A stretch of 64,000 nt of DNA from Pseudomonas fluorescens (lineage in GTDB: Bacteria > Pseudomonadota > Gammaproteobacteria > Pseudomonadales > Pseudomonadaceae): the NCBI RefSeq assembly GCF_902497995.1, contig NZ_CABVII010000008.1:62001-126000 (forward strand). The letters are read 5' to 3'. The notes beneath the pieces are model-generated. The model was not told where the DNA came from, searched no databases, and saw nothing but the letters and a program-made list of their open reading frames with translations. The position numbers and the translations under genes are program-made. Every line of letters starts with the position of its first letter. Within the stretch, counting starts at the first letter, position 1. Positions 16,688-25,909 of this stretch are shown one piece after another.

Positions 16688-18558
16688 ACGTCGGCGTGCG
16701 TGGCCTGACCTCGCGCCTGTCGCCACGCTCCACCGTGCTGATCGACGGCGTGCCGGCAGCCTTTGCCCCCTACGGTCAGCCGCAATTGTCCATGGCACCG
16801 ATTTCTTCCGGCAACCTCGACAGCATCGACGTCGTTCGCGGTGCCGGTTCCGTGCGTTACGGACCGCAGAACGTCGGTGGCGTGATCAACTTCGTGACCC
16901 GCGCGATCCCGGAGAAAGCCTCCGCTGAAATCGGCAGCAACCTGGAAACCTCCCAGCACGGTGGCTGGAAGCATATCGACACGGCGTTCGTCGGCGGCAC
17001 CGCGGACAACGGCATCGGCATGGCGCTGTTGTACTCGGGCGTGAACGGCAACGGTTACCGTGAACGCAACCACGGCAACGACATCGACGACGTGCTGCTC
17101 AAGACCCACTGGGCGCCCACCGATGTCGACGATTTCAGCCTCAATTTTCACTACTACGACGCCAGCGCCGACATGCCCGGCGGCCTGACCCAGGCGCAGT
17201 ACGACGCCGATCCGTTTCAGTCCGACCGCAACAACGACAATTTCAGCGGGCGCCGCAAGGACGTTTCGTTCAAGTGGACCCGGCAGATCGACGACCGCAC
17301 CCAGGCCGAAGTGCTGACCTACTACACCGACAGCTTCCGTGGCAGCAACATCGCCGCCCGCGACCAGAAGACCTTGGGCTCGTTCCCGCGCACCTACTAC
17401 ACCTTCGGCATCGAGCCGCGGGTGTCCCGTGTGTTCGACGTCGGCCCGACCACCCAGGAAGTCAGTGTCGGTTATCGCTACCTCAAGGAAGCCATGCACG
17501 AAGAGGCCAGCCGCCTGGCGCTGGTCAACAACGAGCCGGTGGTGCGTCCGGGTTCGGACGGGCATGTGTATCAGGATCGTACCGGCGGCACTGAAGCCAA
17601 TTCGGTGTATGTCGACGACAAGATCGATGTGGGTAACTGGACAATCACCCCGGGCATCCGCTTCGAACACATCAGCACCGACTGGCACGATCGCCCGGTG
17701 CTCGACACCGCAGGCCGTCCGGTGCCGGAAAAGAACCGCAGCATCGAAAGCAACGAGCCGCTGCCGGCCCTGAGCGTGATGTATCACCTGTCCGATGCCT
17801 GGAAGCTGTTCGCCAACTACGAAACCTCGTTCGGCAGCCTGCAATATTTCCAGCTCGGCCAAGGGGGCACGGGTGACGAAACCGCCAATGGCCTGGAACC
17901 GGAAAAGGCCAAGACCTACGAGCTCGGCACCCGCTACAACGATGATGTATGGGGCGGCGAAGTGACGCTGTTCTACATCGACTTCGATAAAGAGTTGCAG
18001 TACATCAGCAACGACGCGGGCTGGACCAACCTCGGCGCGACCACGCACCAGGGCATCGAGGCGTCGGTGCACTACGACATGGCGGCACTGGACCCACGCC
18101 TCGATGGTCTGACCGCCAATGCCGGGTTCACCTACACCCGCGCCGTCTACGAAGGTGAAATTCCAGGCTTCAAGGGCCGTGACCTGCCGTTCTATTCGCG
18201 TCAGGTGGCGACTGCCGGCCTGCGTTACGACATCAACCGCTGGACCTACAACCTTGATGCCTTCGCCCAGTCCAAGCAGCGCTCGCCGGGCGTTGCGGTG
18301 AACGCCGATGGCAGCTTCAGCGGCAAATACATCACCGAAGGCACTGCAGATGGCCAGTACGGCGACATTCCGGGTTACGTCACCTGGAACGTGCGCGGCG
18401 GTTATGACTTCGGCCCGACGCTGTCGAACCTGAAAGTCGGCGCGGGGGTGAAGAACATCTTCGACAAGCAGTACTTCACCCGCTCCAGCGACAACAACTC
18501 GGGGATGTACGTCGGCGCGCCGCGCACGTTCTTTGTGCAGGCGAGTGTGGGGTTCTGA
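16636..18558 (+). pseudogene. FecA-like TonB-dependent receptor, plug and barrel after the frameshift
   Basis: This is the continuation of the receptor in the -1 frame. It contains the rest of the plug (LNVGVRGLTSRLSPRSTVLI and VVRGAGSVRYGPQNVGGVIN) and a 22-strand-type barrel. It ends in GAPRTFFVQASVGF, a normal C-terminal aromatic residue for outer-membrane proteins. Segments such as GGLTQAQYDADPFQS and DDVLLKTHWAP resemble FecA-type ferric-siderophore receptors more than FpvA-type ones; the ligand is not known. Within this frame a start is possible at GTG 16639, but it would lack the signal peptide and so could not be exported. A REPIN follows. Confidence 0.8.
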
Positions 18559-18614
18559 TAGACCGAGGTGCGTTACAGGGATCTTCTGCGCATACAGCCG
18601 GTATGTACGACGCT

Positions 18615-18718
18615 GATCAAATGTGGGAGCGGGCTTGCCCGCGAAGGCTGCTTTCCTGTCGATAAAGATGTTGCCTGATGCACCGCTTTCGCGAGCAAGC
18701 CCGCTCCCACATTTGATC
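18615..18718. repeat. REPIN between receptor and MFS genes
   Basis: An inverted REP pair with GATCAAATGTGGGAGC on the left and its complement on the right. The left unit has the core GGGCTTGCCCGCGA and the right unit the TCGCGAGC variant, so the two halves are not identical. Confidence 0.85.
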
Positions 18719-18723
18719 TGCGT

Positions 18724-18744
18724 CGAACACAAATTTTGTGTTCG
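18724..18744. repeat. 21-bp perfect palindrome
   Basis: CGAACACAAA and TTTGTGTTCG are inverted around a single T. It lies between convergent genes just after a REPIN. It could be part of a bidirectional terminator or a remnant of another element; no role can be assigned. Confidence 0.5.
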
Positions 18745-18755
18745 CTGAAGATCCC

Positions 18756-18781
18756 CTGTAGGAGCGAGGCTTGCCCGCGAT
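18756..18781. repeat. Single REP, GAGCGAGGCTTGCCCGCG class
   Basis: A solitary REP unit of a second sequence class (core GAGCGAGGCTTGCCCGCG) ends 5 bp from the stop of the minus-strand MFS gene. Confidence 0.75.
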
Positions 18782-18785
18782 GCTT

Positions 18786-19937
18786 TTAAACCTTCAACAC
18801 CTTCCCGCCAATCGCCACCGCCACCAGCAACACCGCCATCAGCCCAAAGGCAAAACTCAAACTGCTGCCATGGGCGATGAATCCGATCACCGCAGGCCCC
18901 GCAAGAATCCCGGCATAACCCAGGGTGGTGATGGCCGGCACCGCGATGCTTTCGGGCATGACCGTCTGTTTACCCACCGCGGTGTACAGCACCGGGACAA
19001 TGTTCGAACAGCCAGCTCCCAGCAGCGCATAACCCACCAGCGCCATCTCCCAGTTTGGCGCGAACGTCGCCAGAAACAGGCCCGACGCCGCCGTCAGCCC
19101 ACCGAACACAATCACCCGGGTGGCGCCCAGGCGCCGCACGATTGCGTCCCCGGTCAGGCGCCCGACGGTCATGGTCAGCGCAAACGCCGCATAACCCAGC
19201 CCGGCATAGGCGGTGTCGATCCCGCGTTCCTGCGCCAGGAACACCGCGCTCCAGTCCAGTGCCGCGCCTTCGGCGAGGAACACGATGAAACACATCCCGC
19301 CGATGAACAGCACGATGCCGTGGGGCATGGCAAACGCCGGTCCCGAACTTTCGCTGCCGTAGGGCAACAGGTGCGGCGCGGCCTTGCACAGCGCGATCAG
19401 CAGCAGCACGTCCACCACCAGCGTCGCCCCCAGCGGCGACACCCCCAGGCCAAGCAAGGCGCTGACGCCCGCCGCCCCGACGATGCCGCCAAGACTGAAC
19501 AGGCCATGAAACCCCGACATCATGGTCTTGCCACTGGCCCGCTCGACGATCACCGCTTGCAGGTTCACCGTCGAATCCACCGTGCCCAGCCCGGCGCCGA
19601 ACAGAAATAACGCTGCAATCAGCGCCGGAATCGAGGATACCGTCGCCAACAACGGCAGGGCCAGGCAGATCAGCAACGTCCCGCCGACCGCCACCCGGCG
19701 ACAGCCGAAGCGCGTGGCCAGGATCCCGGCCATCGGCATGGCCAGAATCGAGCCCACCCCCAGGCACAGCAACAGCAAACCGAGGGTGCCTTCATCCAGC
19801 CCGGCCCGGGCCTTGGCGTAAGGCACCAGCGGCGCCCACGCGGCAATGCCTGCCCCAGCGATGAAAAAGGCGATGCGCGTGGACATCTGTTCCAGGCGCC
19901 CGGGAACGAATGAGGTCCGGGTGTTGAGGTTGGTCAT
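18786..19937 (-). CDS. MFS transporter (YbjJ / fucose-permease-like)
   Basis: This 383-residue protein has 12 predicted membrane helices and the loop-2/3 motif GILATRFGCRRV, the MFS motif A position. Segments such as GAGLGTVDSTVNLQAV and FHGLFSLGGIVGAAG match the YbjJ-type branch of the MFS. The substrate is unknown. The ATG at 19937 is preceded by AAGGA at a good distance; an upstream in-frame ATG at 19985 lacks this. The gene stands alone on the minus strand, between a REP and a 312-bp gap. Confidence 0.85.
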   Translation of the reverse strand: MTNLNTRTSFVPGRLEQMSTRIAFFIAGAGIAAWAPLVPYAKARAGLDEGTLGLLLLCLGVGSILAMPMAGILATRFGCRRVAVGGTLLICLALPLLATVSSIPALIAALFLFGAGLGTVDSTVNLQAVIVERASGKTMMSGFHGLFSLGGIVGAAGVSALLGLGVSPLGATLVVDVLLLIALCKAAPHLLPYGSESSGPAFAMPHGIVLFIGGMCFIVFLAEGAALDWSAVFLAQERGIDTAYAGLGYAAFALTMTVGRLTGDAIVRRLGATRVIVFGGLTAASGLFLATFAPNWEMALVGYALLGAGCSNIVPVLYTAVGKQTVMPESIAVPAITTLGYAGILAGPAVIGFIAHGSSLSFAFGLMAVLLVAVAIGGKVLKV

Positions 19938-20249
19938 ATCAATCCTTGGCAAAAAACGTCGCGTCTCCAACGGACATTGACTCACCGGTGAGGTTCGATC
20001 AGCGTCCCGACGGGTTCGCGTTCAGGCAGGGTGACATCCTTGCACAGCCAGGCGCTGTTTCGCGATAGGTTGTGGTGGAGTCGGGTCAGCCTGTTTGGTA
20101 CGGCGCGGTTGATGGGGTGATTTCGAGACCGCCTTCGCGGGCAAGCCTCGCTCCTACGGGATTTGAGTCATGTCGGATGTTTGCGACGAACATCAATCCT
20201 GTAGGAGCGAGGCTTGCCCGCGAAGAGGCCCACCGAGTCACCGCAAGAT
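19938..20249. other. Intergenic region holding one REPIN
   Basis: The 312-bp gap between the MFS gene and codA contains a REPIN at 20133-20225. The remainder, near 19938-20100, is the likely MFS promoter region, but no clear -35/-10 pair was recognised. Confidence 0.5.
20133..20225. repeat. REPIN, GAGCGAGGCTTGCCCGCG class, opposite orientation
   Basis: A perfect 25-bp inverted repeat (20133-20157 and 20201-20225) carries the core GAGCGAGGCTTGCCCGCG. The units are arranged with the CTTCGCGG side outward, opposite to the first REPIN in the window. Confidence 0.9.
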
Positions 20250-21497
20250 TCAGCCCTGATCCCCAAAAAACTCCACCACCGGCATCTGCCGCTTCATCAA
20301 TACCTTGCCCGCGCGCACCGAGTACAGTGGCAAGCCCTGGCTGCGAATCACTTCGTAATCGCTGTCCGCCGACAGAATCAGCAAATTCGCCGGCCGCCCC
20401 CGTTCGAGTCCGTAACGATCACCCAGGGCCATGGCCTTGGCGCTGTTGTCGGTCACCAGGTCCAGCGCGCTTTGCAAATTGCGGTAACCAAGCATGTGGC
20501 AGATATGCAGCCCGGCTTCGAGCACCCGCAAGATGTTGCCGTTGCCCAGCGGATACCAGGGGTCGACGATCGAGTCCTGGCCGAAACACACGTTCATGCC
20601 CGCTTCGAGCAACTCGTTGACCCGGGTCACGCCACGGCGTTTCGGGAAGTTGTCGTAACGACCTTGCAGGTGAATGCTTTCGGTAGGACAGGAGACAAAA
20701 CTGATCCCGGAATGCCCGAGCAGGCGAAACAGCTTGGCGCAGTAAGCGTTGTCGTAGGAGCCCATGGCCGTGGTATGGCTGGCGGTGACCCGTGAACCCA
20801 TGTCGCGGCTGCGGGCTTCTTCGGCCAGCACCTCAAGAAAGCGCGAATGCGGGTCGTCGGTTTCATCGCAGTGCACGTCCACCAGGCACCCGGTGCGCTC
20901 GGCCAGGTCCATGAGGAACTTCACCGAACTCACCCCCTGGTCCCGGGTGTACTCGAAATGCGGAATGCCGCCGACCACATCGGCGCCCATGCGAATCGCT
21001 TCTTCCATCAGCTCCCGACCATTGCGGTACGACTCGATGCCCTCCTGGGGGAAGGCGACGATCTGCATGTCGACCAGGTGTCGGCTTTCTTCGCGCACTT
21101 CGAGCATCGCCTTCAGCGCCGTCAGTTGCGGGTCGGTGACGTCGACGTGGGTGCGCACGTGCTGGATGCCGTGGGCGGCGAGACTCTGGAGGGTTTTCCT
21201 GGCGCGGGTCCTGGTGTCTTCCCCGGTGATCGTTACCTTGCGCTCGCTCCAGCACTCGATGCCCTCGAACAGTGTGCCGCTCATGTTCCAGCGCGGCTCG
21301 CCGGCAGTCAGCGTCGCATCAAGGTGGATGTGCGGCTCGACGAAGGGGGGCACTACCAGATTGCCGCCGGCGTCCAGATCATCGGGACCCAGGGTCGGCG
21401 CCTCGGTCTGTCGGCCGATACTGCTGATCAGACCGTTTTTCAGGTGCAACTCATGCAACCCTTCTTGGTTGCGCAGGCGGGCGTTGATGATGTGCAT
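20250..21497 (-). CDS. codA: Cytosine deaminase
   Basis: The 415-residue amidohydrolase converts cytosine to uracil and ammonia in pyrimidine salvage. The metal-binding HIHLD, the HCDETDD motif, ASHTTAMGSY and FGQDSIVDPWYPLGNGN are hallmarks of CodA. The length matches the E. coli enzyme closely. It lies 13 bp downstream of the permease gene codB, so the two form one operon for uptake and deamination of cytosine. The start at 21497 gives a beginning typical for the family (MHIINARL). Confidence 0.95.
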   Translation of the reverse strand: MHIINARLRNQEGLHELHLKNGLISSIGRQTEAPTLGPDDLDAGGNLVVPPFVEPHIHLDATLTAGEPRWNMSGTLFEGIECWSERKVTITGEDTRTRARKTLQSLAAHGIQHVRTHVDVTDPQLTALKAMLEVREESRHLVDMQIVAFPQEGIESYRNGRELMEEAIRMGADVVGGIPHFEYTRDQGVSSVKFLMDLAERTGCLVDVHCDETDDPHSRFLEVLAEEARSRDMGSRVTASHTTAMGSYDNAYCAKLFRLLGHSGISFVSCPTESIHLQGRYDNFPKRRGVTRVNELLEAGMNVCFGQDSIVDPWYPLGNGNILRVLEAGLHICHMLGYRNLQSALDLVTDNSAKAMALGDRYGLERGRPANLLILSADSDYEVIRSQGLPLYSVRAGKVLMKRQMPVVEFFGDQG

Positions 21498-21510
21498 CAG
21501 GCGAATCCTT

Positions 21511-22782
21511 TTATAGATCTTCTAGTGGTGCATTGGCGGTACGGGCGCCGAGTACCCCGGTCAATATCACATACGTTAGCGCGGCAGCGGCAATCCCTGC
21601 CAGAGGCGCGACCCATGGCGAACTGAACGCCGCGACAGTGCCGATCGCATAAGCGCTCAGGCCCGGCCAATTGAACGCCGGCAAGCGGGCATCGGCCAGA
21701 CGTGGATATTGACCGCGGTAGCGATAAAAAAAGTCCGCCATGATCACGCCACCGATCGGCGGAATTACCGTGCCCAGCAGAATCAGGTACGGCACCAGAT
21801 AGTTGTACATGCCCAGCAGCGCCAACAGCGTGCCGATCACTGCGCCGGCCAGGGTCACCGTTTTGCGCCGGCCGGTGCGCAGCAGGTTGCAGCCGGCGAC
21901 GGCGAAGTTGTAGATGGTGTTGTCCTGGGTGCTCCAGATGTTGAGCAGCAACATCGCCATCGCGGCCATGGCGAACCCTTGCAACAGCAACACTTCGACC
22001 ACATCCGGTTGCTGGTAGACAATGGCTCCGTAGGCGCCGATCAACACCATCAGGCCGTTGCCGATAAAGAAACCGATCAGGCTTGCCAGCACGGCGACCC
22101 TGGCCGAGCGCGAGAAGCGCGTCCAGTTGGTCGCCTGGGTCGCGCCACTGACAAAGGTGCCGAATACCAGCGTGAGGGCGGTCGACCAATCGAGGGTGGT
22201 CGTCGGCACGACCGCCAGCAAGCCATCGAGCCCGCCGACCCTGGTCGTGGCGACCCACATCGACAGCATCAGCAGCAACATCATGGCGGGCACCGCGATG
22301 TACGACAGAATTTCCAGTCCGCGATAACCGACATAGGCCGTGGCGCAAAACAGCAGGCCGAACAGCACCATCAGGCCCATTACTGTGCCCTCGCTCAATT
22401 CGAAATACTTGCCCAACACCACGGCGGCGGTTGCCGTGCCCCAGGCGTACCAGCCGATCTGGGTGAAGCCGAGGATCAGGTCGCTGAGCTTGCTGCCCAT
22501 TTCACCGAAGCAGAAACGCCCCATCAGCACCGAATTGAGGCCACTCTTGAACGCAATGTAGCCCAGGCCGGCGGCGTAGATCCCCAGCAGCAGATTGCCG
22601 ACGATGATCACCGCCATCATCTCGCCGAAACCGAACGCCACCCCGAGCTTGCCGCCGGCAAACATGGTCGCGGTAAAAAAGGTGAAACCCAGCAATACCA
22701 TGGCCGTGGAGGTCAGGCCTTTGCGAGCGTGCATCGGGACTTCGCTGAGGGGGTAGTCGTTGCCGGGAGCGTTCTGCGTCAT
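21511..22782 (-). CDS. codB: Cytosine permease
   Basis: The protein has 423 residues from the ATG at 22782, which has AAGGAA upstream; a longer reading from 22836 is less likely. It has about 12 membrane helices of the NCS1 (nucleobase:cation symporter-1) family. It starts with DYPLSEVPMHARKGLTS, which fits CodB, and has GLGYIAFKSGLNSV and FGEMGSKLSDLILGFTQIGW in the first half. It imports cytosine for CodA, encoded directly downstream. No purine or pyrimidine riboswitch was recognised in the leader. Confidence 0.93.
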   Translation of the reverse strand: MTQNAPGNDYPLSEVPMHARKGLTSTAMVLLGFTFFTATMFAGGKLGVAFGFGEMMAVIIVGNLLLGIYAAGLGYIAFKSGLNSVLMGRFCFGEMGSKLSDLILGFTQIGWYAWGTATAAVVLGKYFELSEGTVMGLMVLFGLLFCATAYVGYRGLEILSYIAVPAMMLLLMLSMWVATTRVGGLDGLLAVVPTTTLDWSTALTLVFGTFVSGATQATNWTRFSRSARVAVLASLIGFFIGNGLMVLIGAYGAIVYQQPDVVEVLLLQGFAMAAMAMLLLNIWSTQDNTIYNFAVAGCNLLRTGRRKTVTLAGAVIGTLLALLGMYNYLVPYLILLGTVIPPIGGVIMADFFYRYRGQYPRLADARLPAFNWPGLSAYAIGTVAAFSSPWVAPLAGIAAAALTYVILTGVLGARTANAPLEDL

Positions 22783-22929
22783 GGGGCGTTCCTTGCTGGG
22801 TGGGAAGACGCGAGGGTGCTGCAGCGGCCGTGCCAAACGGGGCAGGTGTTGTTATTTATAGACGAGGCAAAGGCGTTTGGTTCGGGGGATGGCGCGAAAA
22901 CGGTGCCATCTGAAGGAACACACGTCCCA

Positions 22930-23021
22930 TGTGGGAGCGGGCTTGCTCGCGAAAGCGGTGGCTCAGTAAACAAATGTATTGACTGACACACCGCTTTCGC
23001 GAGCAAGCCCGCTCCCACAGG
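22930..23021. repeat. REPIN upstream of codB
   Basis: An inverted pair of GGGAGCGGGCTTGCTCGCG units. The loop arms CACCGCTT and AAGCGGTG extend the pairing. It sits between codB and the convergent side of the hydrolase gene. Confidence 0.9.
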
Positions 23022-23035
23022 GGATGTCGGTTGCT

Positions 23036-23866
23036 TCAGGGGGATTTTTGGAGCGGTAGAAACCGTAGCAACGCCGCGACGATGGCTTCAGGCGCATCCT
23101 CCTGAACAAGGTGTCCGGCATTGGGGATCGGATAGAATTGCGATCCCGGTATCATCCGGTGCAACGCCCGCCCACGCTCAATGGGAATCCACTGATCATC
23201 CTCCCCCCAAAGAATCTGAACCGGGCAGCGAATGGCCGGGCATTGCCCCTCGACCTCCCGGGTATAACGCTCATCCATCTGTGCGATCTGTCGATAAAAC
23301 GCCGCTTGCCCCGGATCCCCCAGCCAGGGCTGAACATAAGGCGCGAGTTCATCGTCCGGGATGTCACGTTTGATCGCCCCACGAACATAGGTCGGTACGA
23401 TTGCCCGCTGAATGTAATCAGGCAGCCCGCTGAACGCCGCCTCATGCTGACGCACATGCTGCACGAACGGCGACCCCCAGGGCGTCAGCGCCACCGGGTC
23501 GATCAGCGTCAGGCTGCGGTAATCCTTGCCATTGAGCAGATGCGCACGCAACACGGTAGCGCCGCCGAAATCGTGGGCCACCACGTCCGGGCAATCCAGG
23601 CCCCAATGCTCCAGCAGCCGGGCCAGCAATTCGTTCTGCACACCCAGGGACACGTCGCCCTCGACTTTCTCTGACAGCCCATAACCCAGCAGGTCGAAGT
23701 AATGCACCCGGTGGGTGGTGATGAAATGCGGCGCAATCCGGTGCCACACGTAAGAAGAGAAGGGCGTGCCATGCACGAATACCAGCGGCGGGCCGTCGCC
23801 CCGGACGGCGAAGCGCACGGAGTGCCCGTTGAAACGAAAGGTCTGAGCCAGCGGCCAGTCAGTCAT
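23036..23866 (-). CDS. Alpha/beta-fold hydrolase with Asp nucleophile
   Basis: The protein has 276 residues from the ATG at 23866, supported by AGAGGA upstream. It shows the oxyanion motif HGTPFSSYVW, the nucleophile elbow VVAHDFGGA with Asp, an acid region WGEDDQW and the catalytic His in NAGHLVQED. An Asp rather than Ser nucleophile points to the haloalkane dehalogenase / epoxide hydrolase branch. The substrate is unknown. The gene is divergent from the TccC-like RHS gene, with about 150 bp between the starts that could hold both promoters. Confidence 0.87.
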   Translation of the reverse strand: MTDWPLAQTFRFNGHSVRFAVRGDGPPLVFVHGTPFSSYVWHRIAPHFITTHRVHYFDLLGYGLSEKVEGDVSLGVQNELLARLLEHWGLDCPDVVAHDFGGATVLRAHLLNGKDYRSLTLIDPVALTPWGSPFVQHVRQHEAAFSGLPDYIQRAIVPTYVRGAIKRDIPDDELAPYVQPWLGDPGQAAFYRQIAQMDERYTREVEGQCPAIRCPVQILWGEDDQWIPIERGRALHRMIPGSQFYPIPNAGHLVQEDAPEAIVAALLRFLPLQKSP

Positions 23867-24019
23867 GGGTGCGTCCTCTTGGCGTGTGCGAGCGAAAAAG
23901 CATAGGCATAAAAAAAACCATCGGTCTCGGCAGTTTTTTTGATCCATCGGATCAGCGCGACGAATACCTGTAATTTCTGACAGTAGACCGCTGCTGATTG
24001 CCAATGGTATCCATAGCCC

Positions 24020-25909
24020 ATGGACACCATCAGCTTGCATCACAAGACACCCACCCTCGCGGTCATTGACCCGCGCCACCTTGCGGTGCGCAGCGTGGCG
24101 TATTGGCGTGCGGAGATTGAGCACACACCCGAGACTCGGGTGACGCGTCACGCGTTCGATGCGGCGGGGCGCGGGATTGATCAGTGGGACGCGCGGTTGT
24201 GGGCGAACGGTTGCGCTCCGGCGCTGAGCCATGGCTTCAGCCTCTCGGGGAAAGTAGTGGGGAGTGACAGCGCCGATGCCGGGTGGCGGTTATCGTTGTT
24301 GGGGCAGGCGGACGAAAGTTTGAGTCGGTGGGACAGTCGCGGCTCCCGGCAAGACACCGAGTACGACCGATCGCTGCGACCGCTGGCGGTGAAGGAACAG
24401 GCGTGCGGTAACGCGGCACGGGTGGTGGAGCGCTTCGAGTATGGCGCCGTTGATGCTGATTTCAGCCTCGGCAACCAGTGTGGCCGGGTGATCCGCCACG
24501 ACGATCCGGCCGGTACCCGGCATATGCCCGAGTACGATGTGCTGGGGTTGGTGCAAAGTGAGATCAGCCACTTTCTGACCAGCCTCGATCCACCGGATTG
24601 GCCGTTGATGGCAAGCGAACGCGATGCATTACTTGAGCCTGGCCCTGGTTTCGAAAGCCGGTGGCGCTACAACCCCACCGGCGATCTGCTGAGTCTCACC
24701 GACGCCAAAAACCATCGCCGACACTTCACCTACACCGTGGCCGGACAGCTCAAGGCAGGTTGGCTGCAACCGGCGAATGGCGCCGCACCGGGGCAGTGTC
24801 TGGTGCATGACATCCGCTACAACCCCGGCGGCCAGGTCGAACGGGAAACCGCCGGCAATGGCGTGGTCACCGAAGCCAACTACGCGCTGGAGGACGGCCG
24901 GCTGCTGCGACTATCCGCCGGGTTGCCGGGGGCGGCCCCGCTGCAGGACCTGCAGTACCAGGTCGACGCAATCGGCAATATCCTGCAGATCGACGACCAT
25001 GCCCTGCCGATCCGCTACTTCAAGAACCAGCGCCTCGAGCCCACCTGCCGCTACGGTTATGACACCCTGGGCCAGTTGATCCGCGCCAGCGGCTGGGAGG
25101 CTGAGAAAGCCGCGCTTCATCCCATCGCTGACTATCGAGCCTCGACGAATGCGAATGCCGTCCTCAACTACCAGGAAGCATACGATTACGACGCGGCCGG
25201 CAACATGACCGAACTGCGGCACCTGGGCGCGCAGCCGTTCACCCGGCGTTGGGCCGTAGCGGCTAACAGCAACCGCAGCCTGCTCGAAGATGACCAGCCG
25301 CCGGGTTTCGCCAACGGGTTCGACGACAACGGCAACCTGCAATGCTTGCAGCGTGGCCAAACCCTGACCTGGGACCTGCGCAACCAGTTGTCCAGCGTGT
25401 CGCCGGTGGTGCGTGACGGCGAAGAAGACGACCGCGAACGCTACCTCTATGGCGGCGGAGGCAAACGTCTGCGCAAGCTCCGCACCACATTGGCCGCCGC
25501 TCATACACTGCTCGCCGAAGTGCGCTACCTGCCAGGGCTGGAAATCCACTACCGCCAAGGCAGCCAGCAACACCAAGTGCTCGACCTCGACGCCGGGCGC
25601 AATCGGGTGAAATGGCTGCACGGGACGGATGCCCCGGCCTTTCGACTGCGTTATCACCTGACCGACCATCTCGGCTCCGGCACCCTGGAACTCGACGAAC
25701 ACGCCAACGTGCAGAGCCGCGAAGGGTATTACCCATTTGGCGGCACAGCCTGGGAGGACCACAGCGACCAGAGCGGCGCGTACAAAACCATTCGTTACTC
25801 GGGCAAGGAGCGCGATGCCACGGGGTTGTATTACTACGGTTATCGCTACTTCGCGCCGTGGCTGAGTCGCTGGATCAACCCCGACCAGCGGGGGCGGTGG
25901 ATGGGTTGA
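24020..25909 (+). CDS. TccC-like RHS-repeat protein (Tc toxin C subunit), core region before a frameshift
   Basis: The frame encodes 629 residues. The N-terminus (HHKTPTLAVIDPRHLAVRSV then RVTRHAFDAAGRGIDQWDAR) is typical of TccC-type C subunits of insecticidal toxin complexes. YD/RHS repeats fill the middle (YDTLGQLIRAS, YDYDAAGNMTELRH, FDDNGNLQCL). The conserved RHS core ends with HLGSGTLELDEHANVQSREG, YYPFGGTAW, YSGKERDATGLYYYGYRY and APWLSRWINPD. The RHS part of TccC forms, with TcB, a cocoon that holds the toxic C-terminus until delivery. A missing C at 25885-25886 throws the frame into QRGRWMG and a stop, whereas the next frame continues with PAGAVDGLNLYGF. Repaired, the protein would be 943 residues, a normal TccC length. 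No TcA or TcB gene lies nearby, so it is an orphan C subunit. Confidence 0.87.
   Translation: MDTISLHHKTPTLAVIDPRHLAVRSVAYWRAEIEHTPETRVTRHAFDAAGRGIDQWDARLWANGCAPALSHGFSLSGKVVGSDSADAGWRLSLLGQADESLSRWDSRGSRQDTEYDRSLRPLAVKEQACGNAARVVERFEYGAVDADFSLGNQCGRVIRHDDPAGTRHMPEYDVLGLVQSEISHFLTSLDPPDWPLMASERDALLEPGPGFESRWRYNPTGDLLSLTDAKNHRRHFTYTVAGQLKAGWLQPANGAAPGQCLVHDIRYNPGGQVERETAGNGVVTEANYALEDGRLLRLSAGLPGAAPLQDLQYQVDAIGNILQIDDHALPIRYFKNQRLEPTCRYGYDTLGQLIRASGWEAEKAALHPIADYRASTNANAVLNYQEAYDYDAAGNMTELRHLGAQPFTRRWAVAANSNRSLLEDDQPPGFANGFDDNGNLQCLQRGQTLTWDLRNQLSSVSPVVRDGEEDDRERYLYGGGGKRLRKLRTTLAAAHTLLAEVRYLPGLEIHYRQGSQQHQVLDLDAGRNRVKWLHGTDAPAFRLRYHLTDHLGSGTLELDEHANVQSREGYYPFGGTAWEDHSDQSGAYKTIRYSGKERDATGLYYYGYRYFAPWLSRWINPDQRGRWMG

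Noticed and set aside
16240..18732. An 830-residue open frame on the minus strand opposite the FecA-like gene
   Set aside because: It is the antisense shadow of high-GC coding sequence. The plus-strand frames carry clear receptor motifs and the minus product has no recognisable domain. Similar long shadows opposite tpsA (11479-13764), tamB (47385-49862) and glnS/cysS (56996-59365) were rejected for the same reason.
25880..25895. Programmed -1 frameshifting at the RHS junction
   Set aside because: No X-XXY-YYZ slippery heptamer with a following pseudoknot is evident. A simple missing base explains the data better.
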